In this document: positions 14,131 to 24,757 of the stretch, in pieces
Position numbering within the stretch: position 1 is the stretch's first letter
Layout: each line of letters opens with the position of its first letter
Assembly (NCBI RefSeq): GCF_029227915.1
Contig: NC_079876.1
Coordinates: 8,558,001 to 8,622,000 of the forward strand
Direction: 5' to 3'
DNA: 64,000 bases
Source: Hydractinia symbiolongicarpus
Lineage: Eukaryota > Cnidaria > Hydrozoa > Anthoathecata > Hydractiniidae
Notes under the pieces: generated by a model
What the model saw: only the letters and a program-made list of their open reading frames with translations
The model's database searches: none
What the model was told of the DNA's origin: nothing
Position numbers and translations under genes: made by a program

Positions 14131-15159
14131 TTTTTAAAAACTACAAGTCTCATGTGCTTTAGTGGTGAAATAATAATTTAAAAAATCGTTTGGGAAATGA
14201 GTTTACTCCCTGGGTACTTTCTTTGTATACTTTTGACTATACGGGCCGAGTCCGGGATTTACGGGAAATCGCAGGTTTTCGTTTGCAGGCGATTAAACTT
14301 CTTTTATTCAGCGTCTCATCAAAAATGAAAACATTTTTGAAAACTACAAGTCTCATGCGTTTTAGTGGTGAAAAAAAAAATTAAAAAATCGTTCAGGAAA
14401 TGAGTTTACTCCCTGGGTACTTTCTTTGTATACATTCGACTATACGGGCCAAGCCCCGGATTTACGGGAAAACGCGGGATTTCGTTTGCCGGCGATTAAA
14501 CCTCTTTCATTAAGCGTCTCATCAAAATTGAAAACATTTTTGAAAACTACAAGTCTCATGCGTTTTAGTGGTGAAAAAATAATTTAAAAAATCGTTCTGA
14601 AAATGAGTTTACTCACAGGGTACTTTCTTTGTATACATTCGACTATACGGGCCAAGCCTGGGATTTACGGGAAATCGCGGGTTTTCGTTTGCCGGCGATT
14701 AAACTTCTTTTATTCAGCGTCTCATCAAAAATGAAAACATTTTAAAAAACTACAAGTCTCATGGGCTTTAGTGGTGAAATAATAATTTAAAAAATCGTTT
14801 GGGAAATGAGTTTACTCCCTGGGTACTTTCTTTGTATACTTTTGACTATACAGGCCGAGTACGGGATTTACGGGAAATCGCAGGTTTTCGTTTGCCGGCG
14901 ATTGAACTTCTTTTATTCAGGGTCTCATCAAAAATGAAAACATTTTTGAAAACTACAAGTCTCATGCGTTTTGGTGGTGAAAAAATAATTTAAAAATCGT
15001 TCGGGTAATGAGTTTACACCCTGGGTAATTTCTTTGTATACTTTTGACTATACGGGCCAAGTCCGGGATTTACGGGAAATCGCAGGTTTTCGTTTGCCGG
15101 CGATTAAACTTCTTTTATTCAGCGTCTCATCAAAAATGAAAACATTTTTAAAAACTACA

Positions 15160-15605
15160 AGTCTCATGTGCTTTAGTGGTGAAATAATAATTTAAAAAAT
15201 CGTTTGGGAAATGAGTTTACTCCCTGGGTACTTTCTTTGTATACTTTTGACTATACGGGCCGAGTCCGGGATTTACGGGAAATCGCAGGTTTTCGTTTGC
15301 CGGCGATTAAACTTCTTTTATTCAGCGTCTCATCAAAAATGAAAACATTTTTAAAAACTACAAGTCTCATGTGCTTTAGTGGTGAAATAATAATTTAAAA
15401 AATCGTTTGGGAAATGAGTTTACTCCCTGGGTACTTTCTTTGTATACTTTTGACTATACGGGCCGAGTCCGGGATTTACGGGAAATCGCAGGTTTTCGTT
15501 TGCAGGCGATTAAACTTCTTTTATTCAGCGTCTCATCAAAAATGAAAACATTTTTGAAAACTACAAGTCTCATACGTTTTAGTGGTGAAAAAATAATTTA
15601 AAAAT
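15160..15605 (+). repeat. Single-monomer duplication, 203 bp
   Basis: Two adjacent monomers start alike near 15,204 and 15,407 with TCGTTTGGGAAATGAG, each preceded by CATGTGCTTTAGTGG. In the neighbouring repeat units this CATGTGC marker occurs once per unit. Confidence 0.7.
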
Positions 15606-16814
15606 TCGTTTGGGAAATGAGTTTACTCACAGGGTACTTTCCTTGTATACTTTTAACTATACGGGCCGAGTCCGGGATTTACGGGAAATCGCGGGTTTTC
15701 GTTTGCCGGCGATTAAACTTCTTTTCTTCAGCGTCTCATCAAAAATGAAAACATTTTTGAAAACTCCAAGTCTCATGCGTTTTAGTGGTGAAAAAAAATT
15801 AAAAAATCGTTCAGGAAATGAGTTTACTCCCTGGGTACTTTCTTTGTATACATTCGACTATACGGGCCAAGCCCCGGATTTACGGGAAAACGCGGGATTT
15901 CGTTTGCCGGCGATTAAACCTCTTTCATTAAGCGTCTCATCAAAATTGAAAACATTTTTGAAAACTACAAGTCTCATGAGTTTTAGTGGTGAAAAAATAA
16001 TTTAAAAAATCGTTCTGAAAATGAGTTTACTCACAGGGTACTTTCTTTGTATACATTCGACTATACGGGCCAAGCCTGGGATTTACGGGAAATCGCGGGT
16101 TTTCGTTTTCCCGCGATTAAACCTCTTTCATTAAGCGTCTCATCAAAAATGAAAACATTCTTGAAAACTTCAAGTCTCATGCGTTTTAGTGGTGAAAAAA
16201 AGATTTAAAAAATCGTTCGGGAAATGAGTTTACTCCCTGGGTACTTTCTTTGTATACATTCGACTATACGGGCCAAGCCCCGGATTTACGTGAAAACGCG
16301 GGATTTCGTTTGCCGGCGATTAAACCTCTTTCATTAAGCGTCTCATTAAAAATGAAAACATTTTTGAAAACTACAATCTCATGCGTTTTCGTGGTGAAAA
16401 AATAATTTAAAAAATCGTTCGGGAAATGAGTTTACTCCCTGGGTACTTTCTTTGTATACTTTTGACTATACGGGCCGAGTCCGGGATTTACGGGAAATCG
16501 CGGATTTTCGTTTGCCGGCGATTAAACTTCTTTTATTCAGCGTCCCATCAAATATAAAAATATTTTTGAAAACTACAAGTCTCATGCGTTTAGTGGTGAA
16601 AAAATAATTTAAAAAATCGTTCGGGAAATGAGTTTTCTCCCTGGGTACTTTCTTTGTATACATTCAACTATACGGGCCAAGCCCCGGATTTACGGGAAAA
16701 CGCGGGATTTCGTTTGCCGGCGATTAAACCTCTTTCATTAAGCGTCTCATCAAAAATGAAAACATTTTTGAAAACTACAAGTCTCATGCGTTTTAGTGGT
16801 GAAAAAATAATTTA

Positions 16815-17220
16815 AAAAATCGTTCGGGAAATGAGTTTACTCCCTGGGTACTTTCCTTGTATACTTTTAACTATACGGACCGAGTCCGGGATTTACGGGA
16901 AATCGCGGGTTTTCGTTTGCCGGCGATTAAACTTCTTTTATTCAGCGTCTCATCAAAAATGAAAACATTTTTAAAAACTACAAGTCTTATGCGTTTTAGT
17001 GGTGAAAAAATAATTTAAACAATCGTTCTGGAAATGAGTTTACTCCCTGGGTACTTTCCTTGTATACTTTTAACTATACGGACCGAGTCCGGGATTTACG
17101 GGAAATCGCGGGTTTTCGTTTGCCGGCGATTAAACTTCTTTTATTCAGCGTCTCATCAAAAATGAAAACATTTTTAAAAACTACAAGTCTTATGCGTTTT
17201 AGTGGTGAAAAAATAATTTA
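16815..17220 (+). repeat. Single-monomer duplication, 203 bp
   Basis: Two consecutive monomers share TTTCCTTGTATACTTTTAAC, ACGGACCGAGTCC and CAAGTCTTATGCG. They differ at only a few bases, such as AATCGTTCGGG against AATCGTTCTGG before the start. Confidence 0.75.
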
Positions 17221-18314
17221 AAAAATCGTTCTGGAAATGAGTTTACTCCCTGGGTACTTTCTTTGTATACTTTTGACTATACGGGCCGAGTCCGGGATTT
17301 AGGGAAATCGCAGGTTTTCGTTTGCCGGCGATTAAACCTCTTTCATTAAGCGTCTCATCAAAAATGAAAACATCTTTGAAAACTACAAGTCTCATGCCTT
17401 TTAGTGGTGAAAAAATAATTTAAAAAATCGTTCGGGAAATGAGTTTACTCCCTGGGTACTTTCTTTGTATACTTTTGACAATACGGGCCGAGTACGGGAT
17501 TTACGGGAAATCGCAGGTTTTCGTTTGCCGGCGTTTAAACTTCTTTTATTCAGCGTCTTATCAAAAATGAAAACATTTTTGAAAACTACAAGTCTCATGC
17601 GTTTTAGTGGTGAAAAAATAATTTAAAAAATCGTTCGGGAAATGAGTTTACACCCTGGGTACTTTCTTTGTATACTTTTGACTATACGGGCCGAGTCCGG
17701 AATTTACGGGAAATCGCAGGTTTTCGTTTGCCGGCGATTAAACTTCTTTTATTCAGCGTCTCATCAAAAATGAAAACATTTTTGAAAACTACAAGTCTCA
17801 TGGGCTTTAGTGGTGAAATAATAATTTAAAAAATCGTTCGGGAAATGAGTTTACACCCTGGGTACTTTCTTTGTATACTTTTAACTATACGGACCGAGTC
17901 CGGGATTTACGGGAAATCGCGGGTTTTCGTTTGCCGGCGATTAAACTTCTTTTATTCAGCGTCTCATCAAAAATGAAAACATTTTTAAAAACTACAAGTC
18001 TCACGGGCTTTAGTGGTGAAATAATAATTTAAAAAATCGTTTGAGAAATGAGTTTACTCCCTGCGTACTTTCTTTGTATACTTTTGACTATACCGGCCGA
18101 GTCCAGGATTTACGGGAAATCGCAGGTTTTCGTTTGCCGGCGATTAAACTTCTTTTATTCAGCGTCCCATCAAATATGAAAATATTTTTGAAAACTACAA
18201 GTCTCATGCGTTTAGTGGTAAAAAAATAATATAAAAAATCGTTTGGGAAATGAGTTTACTCCCTGGGTACTTTCTTTGTATACTTTTGACTATACGGGCC
18301 GAGTCCGGGATTTA

Positions 18315-18318
18315 TACA
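18315..18318. other. Forward-to-reverse junction 1
   Basis: Forward monomer position about 67 (GGGATTTA) is joined through TACA to reverse monomer position about 34 (ATACAAAG). The two arms (positions 1-34 of each monomer) face each other across about 37 bases, so a long imperfect hairpin is possible. Confidence 0.9.
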
Positions 18319-18877
18319 ATACAAAGAAAGTACCCTGTGAGTGAACTCATTTCCCGAACGATTTTTTAAATTATCTTTTCACCACTAAAACGCCTGAGAC
18401 TTGTAGTTTTCAAAAATGTTTTCATTTTTGATGAGACGCTGAATAAAAGCAGTTTAATCGCCGGCAAACGAAAACCCGCGATTTCCGTAAATCCCGGGCT
18501 TGGCCCGTATAGTCGAATGTATACAAAGAAAGTACCCTGTGAGTAAACTCATTTCCAGAACGATTTTTTAATTATTTTTTCACCACTAAAACGCATAAGA
18601 CTTGTAGTTTTTAAAAATGTTTTCATTTTTGATGAGACGCTGAATAAAAGAAGTTTAATCGCCGGCAAACGAAAACCCGCAATTTCCCGTAAATCCCTGC
18701 TTGGCCCGTATAGTCAAAAGTATAAAAAGAAAGTACCCAGGGAGTAAACTCATTTCCCGAACGATTTTTTAAATTATTTTTTCACCACTACAACGCATGA
18801 GACTTGTAGTTTTTAAAAATGTTTTCATTTTTGATGAGACGCTTAATGAAAGAGGTTTAATCGCCGAAAAACGAAAA
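18319..18877 (-). repeat. Satellite array, reverse block 1
   Basis: The same satellite read as reverse complement (GTTTAATCGCCGGC, GTATACAAAGAAAG). It carries private markers CACTACAACGCATG, ATCCCTGCTTGG and AATTATCTTTTCACC. All three occur as reverse complements at 26.42-26.95 kb, so this block is an inverted copy of that stretch. Confidence 0.95.
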
Positions 18878-18879
18878 AT
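18873..18879. other. Reverse-to-forward junction 1
   Basis: Reverse CGCCGAAAAACG passes through an A run into forward AATTAAAAAATCG. It is the exact reverse complement of the junctions at 21,183, 24,755, 26,420, 34,985 and 39,076. Confidence 0.88.
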
Positions 18880-19165
18880 TAAAAAATCGTTCGGGAAATG
18901 AGTTTAATCCCTGGGCACTTTCTTTGTATACATTCGACTATACGGGCCAAGCCCCGGATTTACGGGAAAACGCGGGATTTCGTTTGCCGGCGATTAAACT
19001 TCTTTCATTAAGCGTCTCATCAAAAATGAAAACATTTTTAAAATTTACAAGTCTTATGCGTTTTAGTGGTGAAAAAATAATTTAAAAAATCGTTCTGGAA
19101 ATGAGTTTACTCCCTGGGTACTTTCTTTGTATACTTTTGACTATACGGGCCGAGTCCGGGATTTA
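18878..19165 (+). repeat. Forward island inside the reverse region
   Basis: About 290 bp of forward satellite (one B-type and part of an A-type monomer) between two reverse blocks. It is the reverse complement of the reverse islands at 26,131-26,419, 34,696-34,985 and 38,787-39,076, with the same junctions at both ends. The simplest reading is a small inverted island that was flipped again inside a larger inversion. Confidence 0.9.
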
Positions 19166-19169
19166 TACA
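19166..19169. other. Forward-to-reverse junction 2
   Basis: Same sequence and same orientation as junction 1, with TACA between GGGATTTA and ATACAAAG. Confidence 0.9.
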
Positions 19170-19585
19170 ATACAAAGAAAGTACCCTGTGAGTGAACTCA
19201 TTTCCAGAACGATTTTTTAAATTATTTTTTCACCACTAAAACGCATAAGACTTGTAGTTTTTAAAAATGTTTTCATTTTTGATGAGACACTGAATAAAAG
19301 CAGTTTAATCGCCGGCAAACGAAAACCTGAGATTTCCCGTAAATCCCGGACTCGGCCCGTATAGTCAAAAGTATACAAAGAAAGTACCCAGGGAGTAAAC
19401 TCATTTCCAGAACGATTTTTTAAATTATTTTTTCACCACTAAAACGCATGAGACTTGTAGTTTTCAAAAATGTTTTCATTTTTGATGAGACGCTTAATGA
19501 AAGAGGTTTAATCGCCGAAAAACGAAAACCCGCGATTTCCGTAAATCCCGGGCTTGGCCCGTATAGTCGAATGTATACAAAGAAA

Positions 19586-20830
19586 GTACCCTGTGAATAA
19601 ACTCATTTCCAGAACGATTTTTTAAATTATTTTTTCACCACTAAAACGCATAAGACTTGTAGTTTTTAAAAATGTTTTCATTTTTGATGAGACGCTGAAT
19701 AAAAGAAGTTTAATCGCCGGCAAACGAAAACCCGCCATTTCACGTAAACCCCGGACTCGGCCCGTATAGTCAAAAGTATACAAAAAAGTACCCAGGGAGT
19801 AAACTCATTTCCCGAACGATTTTTTAAATTATTATTTCACCACTAAAACGCATGAGACTTGTAGTTTTCAAGAATGTTTTCATTTTTGATGAGACACTGA
19901 ATAAAAGCAGTTTAATCGCCGGCAAACGAAAACCTGAGATTTCCCGTAAATCCCGGACTCGGCCCGTATAGTCAAAAGTATACAAAGAAAGTACCCAGGG
20001 AGTAAACTCATTTCCAGAACGATTTTTTAAATTATTTTTTCACCACTAAAACGCATAAGACTTGTAGTTTGTAAAAATGTTTTCATTTTTGATGAGACGC
20101 CGAATAAAAGAAGTTTAATCGCCGGCAAACGAAAACCCGCGATTTCCGGTAAATCCCGGGCTTGGCCCGTATAGTCGAATGTATACAAAGAAAGTACCCT
20201 GTGAATAAACTCATTTCCAGAACGATTTTTTAAATTATTTTTTCACCACTAAAACGCATAAGACTTGTAGTTTTTAAAAATGTTTTCATTTTTGATGAGA
20301 CGCTGAATAAAAGAAGTTTAATCGCCGGCAAACGAAAACCCGCCATTTCCCGTAAACCCCGGACTCGGCCCGTATAGTCAAAAGTATACAAAAAAGTACC
20401 CAGGGAGTAAACTCATTTCCCGAACGATTTTATTCTTTTATACGATTTTTTAAATTATTATTTCACCACTAAAACGCATGAGACTTGTAGTTTTCAAGAA
20501 TGTTTTCATTTTTGATGAGACACTGAATAAAAGCAGTTTAATCGCCGGCAAACGAAAACCTGAGATTTCCCGTAAATCCCGGACTCGGCCCGTATAGTCA
20601 AAAGTATACAAAGAAAGTACCCAGGGAGTAAACTCATTTCCAGAACGATTTTTTAAATTATTTTTTCACCACTAAAACGCATAAGACTTGTAGTTTGTAA
20701 AAATGTTTTCATTTTTGATGAGACGCCGAATAAAAGAAGTTTAATCGCCGGCAAACGAAAACCCGCGATTTCCGGTAAATCCCGGGCTTGGCCCATATAG
20801 TCAAAAGTATACAAAGAAAGTACCCAGGGA
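19586..20830 (-). repeat. Three-monomer tandem duplication, about 608 bp
   Basis: The rare marker GTACCCTGTGAATAAACTC occurs at 19,586 and 20,194. It is followed in both copies by CCGCCATTTC, TATACAAAAAAGTACCC, TTTTCAAGAATG and TTGTAGTTTGTAAAAATG. The second copy carries an extra 18 bp near 20,432. Confidence 0.85.
20428..20449 (-). other. 18-bp insertion in one monomer
   Basis: Where other copies read CGAACGATTTTTTAAATT, this one has ACGATTTT, then ATTCTTTTAT, then ACGATTTT again before continuing. The repeated ACGATTTT suggests local slippage or a filled-in break. Confidence 0.8.
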
Positions 20831-20961
20831 GTAAACTCATTTCCCGAATAAAAGAAGTTTAATCGCCGGCAAACGAAAACCCGCGATTTCCGGTAAATCC
20901 CGGGCTTGGCCCATATAGTCAAAAGTATACAAAGAAAGTACCCAGGGAGTAAACTCATTTC
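20726..20961 (-). repeat. 118-bp tandem duplication (0.58 monomer)
   Basis: The unit from CCGAATAAAAG at 20,726 restarts at 20,844, within what would normally be CCCGAACGATTTT. CCGAA is common to both sides of the join, so the breakpoint has 5 bp of microhomology and is not in monomer register. Confidence 0.85.
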
Positions 20962-21180
20962 CAGAACGATTTTTTAAATTATTTTTTCACCATTAAAACG
21001 CATAAGACTTGTAAATTTTAAAAATGTTTTCATTTTTGATGAGACGCTTAATGAAAGAAGTTTAATCGCCGGCAAACGAAATCCCGCGTTTTCCCGTAAA
21101 TCCGGGGCTTGGCCCGTATAGTCGAATGTATACAAAGAAAGTGCCCAGGGAGTAAACTCATTTCCCGAACGATTTTTTAA

Positions 21181-21185
21181 TTTTT
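21181..21185. other. Reverse-to-forward junction 2
   Basis: Reverse CGATTTTTTAA runs through a T run into forward TCGTTTTTCGGCG. The join lies inside the T run, so its exact base cannot be assigned. Confidence 0.9.
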
Positions 21186-21540
21186 CGTTTTTCGGCGATT
21201 AAACCTCTTTCATTAAGCGTCTCATCAAAAATGAAAACATTTTTGAAAACTACAAGTCTCATGCGTTTTAGTGGTGAAAAAATAATTTAAAAAATCGTTC
21301 TGGAAATGAGTTTACTCCCTGGGTACTTTCTTTGTATACTTTTGACTATACGGGCCGAGTCCGGGATTTACGGGAAATCTCAGGTTTTCGTTTGCCGGCG
21401 ATTAAACTGCTTTTATTCAGTGTCTCATCAAAAATGAAAACATTTTTAAAAACTACAAGTCTTATGCGTTTTAGTGGTGAAAAAATAATTTAAAAAATCG
21501 TTCTGGAAATGAGTTCACTCACAGGGTACTTTCTTTGTAT
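21185..21540 (+). repeat. Forward island 2 inside the reverse region
   Basis: About 355 bp of forward satellite bounded by the standard reverse-to-forward junction (T run at 21,181-21,185) and the standard forward-to-reverse junction (21,541-21,544). It mirrors 19,170-19,525, sharing the AAACTGC, CAGTGTCTC and GAGTTCACTCAC variants. Confidence 0.92.
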
Positions 21541-21544
21541 TGTA
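21541..21544. other. Forward-to-reverse junction 3
   Basis: Forward CTTTGTAT, then TGTA, then reverse TAAATCCCGG. This is the reverse complement of junctions 1 and 2. The TGTA repeats the adjacent TGTAT, which may be a templated filler. Confidence 0.9.
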
Positions 21545-24500
21545 TAAATCCCGGACTCGGCCCGTATAGTCAAAAGTATACAAAGAAAGTACCCAGGGAG
21601 TAAACTCTGTAAAAACCCGCGATTTCCGTAAATCCCGGGCTTGGCCCGTATAGTCGAATGTATACAAAGAAAGTACCCTGTGAGTAAACTCATTTCCAGA
21701 ACGATTTTTTAAATTATTTTTTCACCACTAAAACGCATAAGACTTGTAGTTTTTAAAAATGTTTTCATTTTTGATGAGACGCTGAATAAAAGAAGTTTAA
21801 TCGCCGGCAAACGAAAATCCGCCATTTCCCGTAAACCCCGGACTCGGCCCGTATAGTCAAAAGTATACAAAAAAGTACCCAGGGAGTAAACTCATTTCCC
21901 GAACGATTTTTTAAATTATTATTTCACCACTAAAACGCATGAGACTTGTAGTTTTCAAGAATGTTTTCATTTTTGATGAGACACTGAATAAAAGCAGTTT
22001 AATCGCCGGCAAACGAAAACCTGAGATTTCCCGTAAATCCCGGACTCGGCCCGTATAGTCAAAAGTATACAAAGAAAGTACCCAGGGAGTAAACTCATTT
22101 CCAGAACGATTTTTTAAATTATTTTTTCACCACTAAAACGCATAAGACTTGTAGTTTTTAAAAATGTTTTCATTTTTGATGAGACGCCGAATAAAAGAAG
22201 TTTAATCGCCGGCAAACGAAAACCCGCGATTTCCGGTAAATCCCGGGCTTGGCCCATATAGTCAAAAGTATACAAAGAAAGTACCCAGGGAGTAAACTCA
22301 TTTCCCGAACGATTTTTTAAATTACTTTTTCACCACTAAAACGCATTAGACTTGTAGTTTTTAAAAATCTTTTCATTTTTGATGAGACCCTGAATAAAAG
22401 AAGTTTAATCGCCGGCAGACGAAAACCTGCGATTTCCCGTAAATCCTGGACTCGGCCCGTATAGTCAAAAGTATACAAAGAAAGTACCCAGGGAGTAAAC
22501 TCATTTCCCAAACGATTTTTTAAATTATTATTTCACCACTAAAGCCCATGAGACTTGTAGTTTTTAAAAATGTTTTCATTTTTGATGAGACGCAGAATAA
22601 AAGCAGTTTAATCGCCGGCAAACGAAATGCCGCGTTTTCCCGTAAATCCGGGGCTTGGCCCGTATAGTCGAATGTATACAAAGAAAGTACCCTGTGAGTA
22701 AACTCATTTCCAGAACGATTTTTTAAATTATTTTTTCACCACTAAAACGCATAAGATTTGTAGTTTTTAAAAATGTTTTCATTTTTGATGAGACGCTGAA
22801 TAAAAGAAGTTTAATCGCCGGCAAACGAAAACCCGCGATTTCCCGTAAATCCCGGCTTGGTCCGTATAGTCAAAAGTATACAAAGAAAGTACCAAGGGAG
22901 TAAACTCATTTCCCGAACGATTTTTTAAATTATTTTTTCACCACTAAAACGCCTGAGACTTGTAGTTTTCAAAAATGTTTTCATTTTTGATGAGACGCTG
23001 AATAAAAGCAGTTTAATCGCCGGCAAACGAAAACCTGCGATTTCCCTAAATCCCGGACTCGGCCCGTATAGTCAAAAGTATACAAAGAAAAAACTCCAGG
23101 GAGTAAACTCATTTCCAGAACGATTTTTTAAATTATTTTTTCACCACTAAAACGCATAAGACTTGTAAATTTTAAAAATGTTTTCATTTTTGATGAGACG
23201 CTTAATGAAAGAAGTTTAATCGCCGGCAAACGAAATCCCGCGTTTTCCCATAAATCCGGGGCTTGGCCCGTATAGTCGAATGTATACAAAGAAATGGCCC
23301 AGGGAGTAAACTCATTTCCCGAACGATTTTTTAATTTTTGTTTTCACCACTAAAACGCATGAGACTTGTAGTTTTCAAAAATGTTTTCATTTTTGATGAG
23401 ACGCTTAATGAAAGAGGTTTAATCGCCGAAAAACGAAAACCCGCGATTTCCATAAATCCCGGGCTTGGCCCGTATAGTCGAATGTATACAAAGAAAGTAC
23501 CCTGTGAGTAAACTCATTTCCAGAACGATTTTTTAAATTATTTTTTCACCACTAAAACGCATAAGACTTGTAGTTTTTAAAAATGTTTTCATTTTTGATG
23601 AGACGCTGAATAAAAGAAGATTAATCGCCGGCAAACGAAAACCCGCAATTTCCCGTAAATCCCGGCTTGGCCCGTATAGTCAAAAGTATACAAAGAAAGA
23701 ACCCAGGGAGTAAACTCATTTCCCGAACGATTTTTTAAATTATTTTTTCACCACTACAACGCATGAGACTTGTAGTTTTTAAAAATGTTTTCATTTTTGA
23801 TGAGACGCTGAATAAAATAAGTTTAATCGCCGGCAAACGAAAACCCGCCATTTCCCGTAAACCCCGGACTCGGCCCGTATAGTCAAAAGTATACAAAGAA
23901 AGTACCCAGGGAGTAAACTCATTTCCCGAACGATTTTTTAAATTATTATTTCACCACTAAAACGCATGAGACTTGTAGTTTTCAAGAATGTTTTCATTTT
24001 TGATGAGACACTGAATAAAAGCAGTTTAATCGCCGGCAAACGAAAACCTGAGATTTCCCGTAAATCCCGGACTCGGCCCGTATAGTCAAAAGTATACAAA
24101 GAAAGTACCCAGGGAGTAAACTCATTTCCAGAACGATTTTTTAAATTATTTTTTCACCACTAAAACGCATAAGACTTGTAAATTTTAAAAATGTTTTCAT
24201 TTTTGATGAGACGCTTAATGAAAGAAGTTTAATCGCCGGCAAAGGAAATCCCGCGTTTTCCCGTAAATCCGGGGCTTGGCCCGTATAGTCGAATGTATAC
24301 AAAGAAAGTGCCCAGGGAGTAAACTCATTTCCCGAACGATTTTTTAATTTTTTTTTTCACCACTAAAACGCATGAGACTTGTAGTTTCCAAAATTGTTTT
24401 CATTTTTGATGAGACGCTGAATAAAAGCAGTTTAATCGCCGGCAAACGAAAACCTGCGATTTCCCTAAATCCCGGACTCGGCCCGTATAGTCAAAAGTAT

Positions 24501-24755
24501 ACAAAGAAAGTACCCAGGGAGTAAACTCATTTCCAGAACGATTTTTTAAATTATTTTTTCACCACTAAAACGCATAAGACTTATAAATTTTAAAAATGTT
24601 TTCATTTTTGATGAGACGCTTAATGAAAGAAGTTTAATCGCCGGCAAACGAAATCCCGCGTTTTCCCGTAAATCCGGGGCTTGGCCCGTATAGTCGAATG
24701 TATACAAAGAAAGTGCCCAGGGAGTAAACTCATTTCCCGAACGATTTTTTAATTT
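21545..24755 (-). repeat. Satellite array, reverse block 3
   Basis: About 16 reverse-oriented monomers, the longest reverse run in the window. From about 21,745 to 24,003 it matches, as reverse complement, forward sequence at 29.1-33.9 kb, down to private variants such as AATAAAATAAGTTT (29,274 area), AAAGAACCCAGG (29,391 area) and GACGCAGAATAAAAG (31,215 area). It lacks the 716-bp and 1932-bp duplications of the forward locus. A truncated monomer lies at 21,607. Confidence 0.95.
21601..21615 (-). other. Deletion junction in a truncated monomer
   Basis: Reverse-strand monomer sequence GAGTAAACTC jumps through TGT to AAAAACCCGCG, skipping roughly 120 bp that should lie between. The break is only 63 bp from the forward-to-reverse junction at 21,541. 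Other copies of that junction lack it, so it arose later. Confidence 0.8.
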
Positions 24756-24757
24756 TT
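24753..24757. other. Reverse-to-forward junction 3
   Basis: Same T-run junction as at 21,183. The forward side soon differs from the other copies: it has GCGTTTTAGTGG and AAAAAGTAATTT, not GCGTTGTAGTGG. Confidence 0.9.

Larger units (their letters stand above)
1..18314 (+). repeat. 203-bp satellite array, forward block 1
   Basis: About 90 head-to-tail monomers, each recognisable by AAATGAGTTT, GTATAC, GCCGGC and CTCATCAAAAATGAAAA in the same order. The first 4 kb mixes A and B monomers with many private changes. From about 4.4 kb, blocks of 5, 7 and 8 monomers recur. A variant with TTTACACC instead of TTTACTCC is common here and essentially absent after 18 kb, so this part has a partly separate history. 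No unique DNA and no plausible gene. Confidence in the repeat nature is very high; the chromosomal role is unknown. Confidence 0.97.
19170..21182 (-). repeat. Satellite array, reverse block 2
   Basis: About ten reverse-oriented monomers. It contains a three-monomer tandem duplication of about 608 bp, an 18-bp insertion near 20,432 and a 118-bp tandem duplication at 20,726-20,961. Its left 355 bp (19,170-19,525) is an inverted copy of 21,185-21,540. Confidence 0.95.

Noticed and set aside
7709-16005. Five 131-codon frames spanning two monomers (7,709, 8,721, 11,355, 12,975, 15,610)
   Set aside because: They come from one A-run length variant (GAAAAAAAATTAAAAAATCG) that removes the stop and restores frame. 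The variant was copied with the 5- and 8-monomer duplications, so repetition here is not evidence of selection for a protein.
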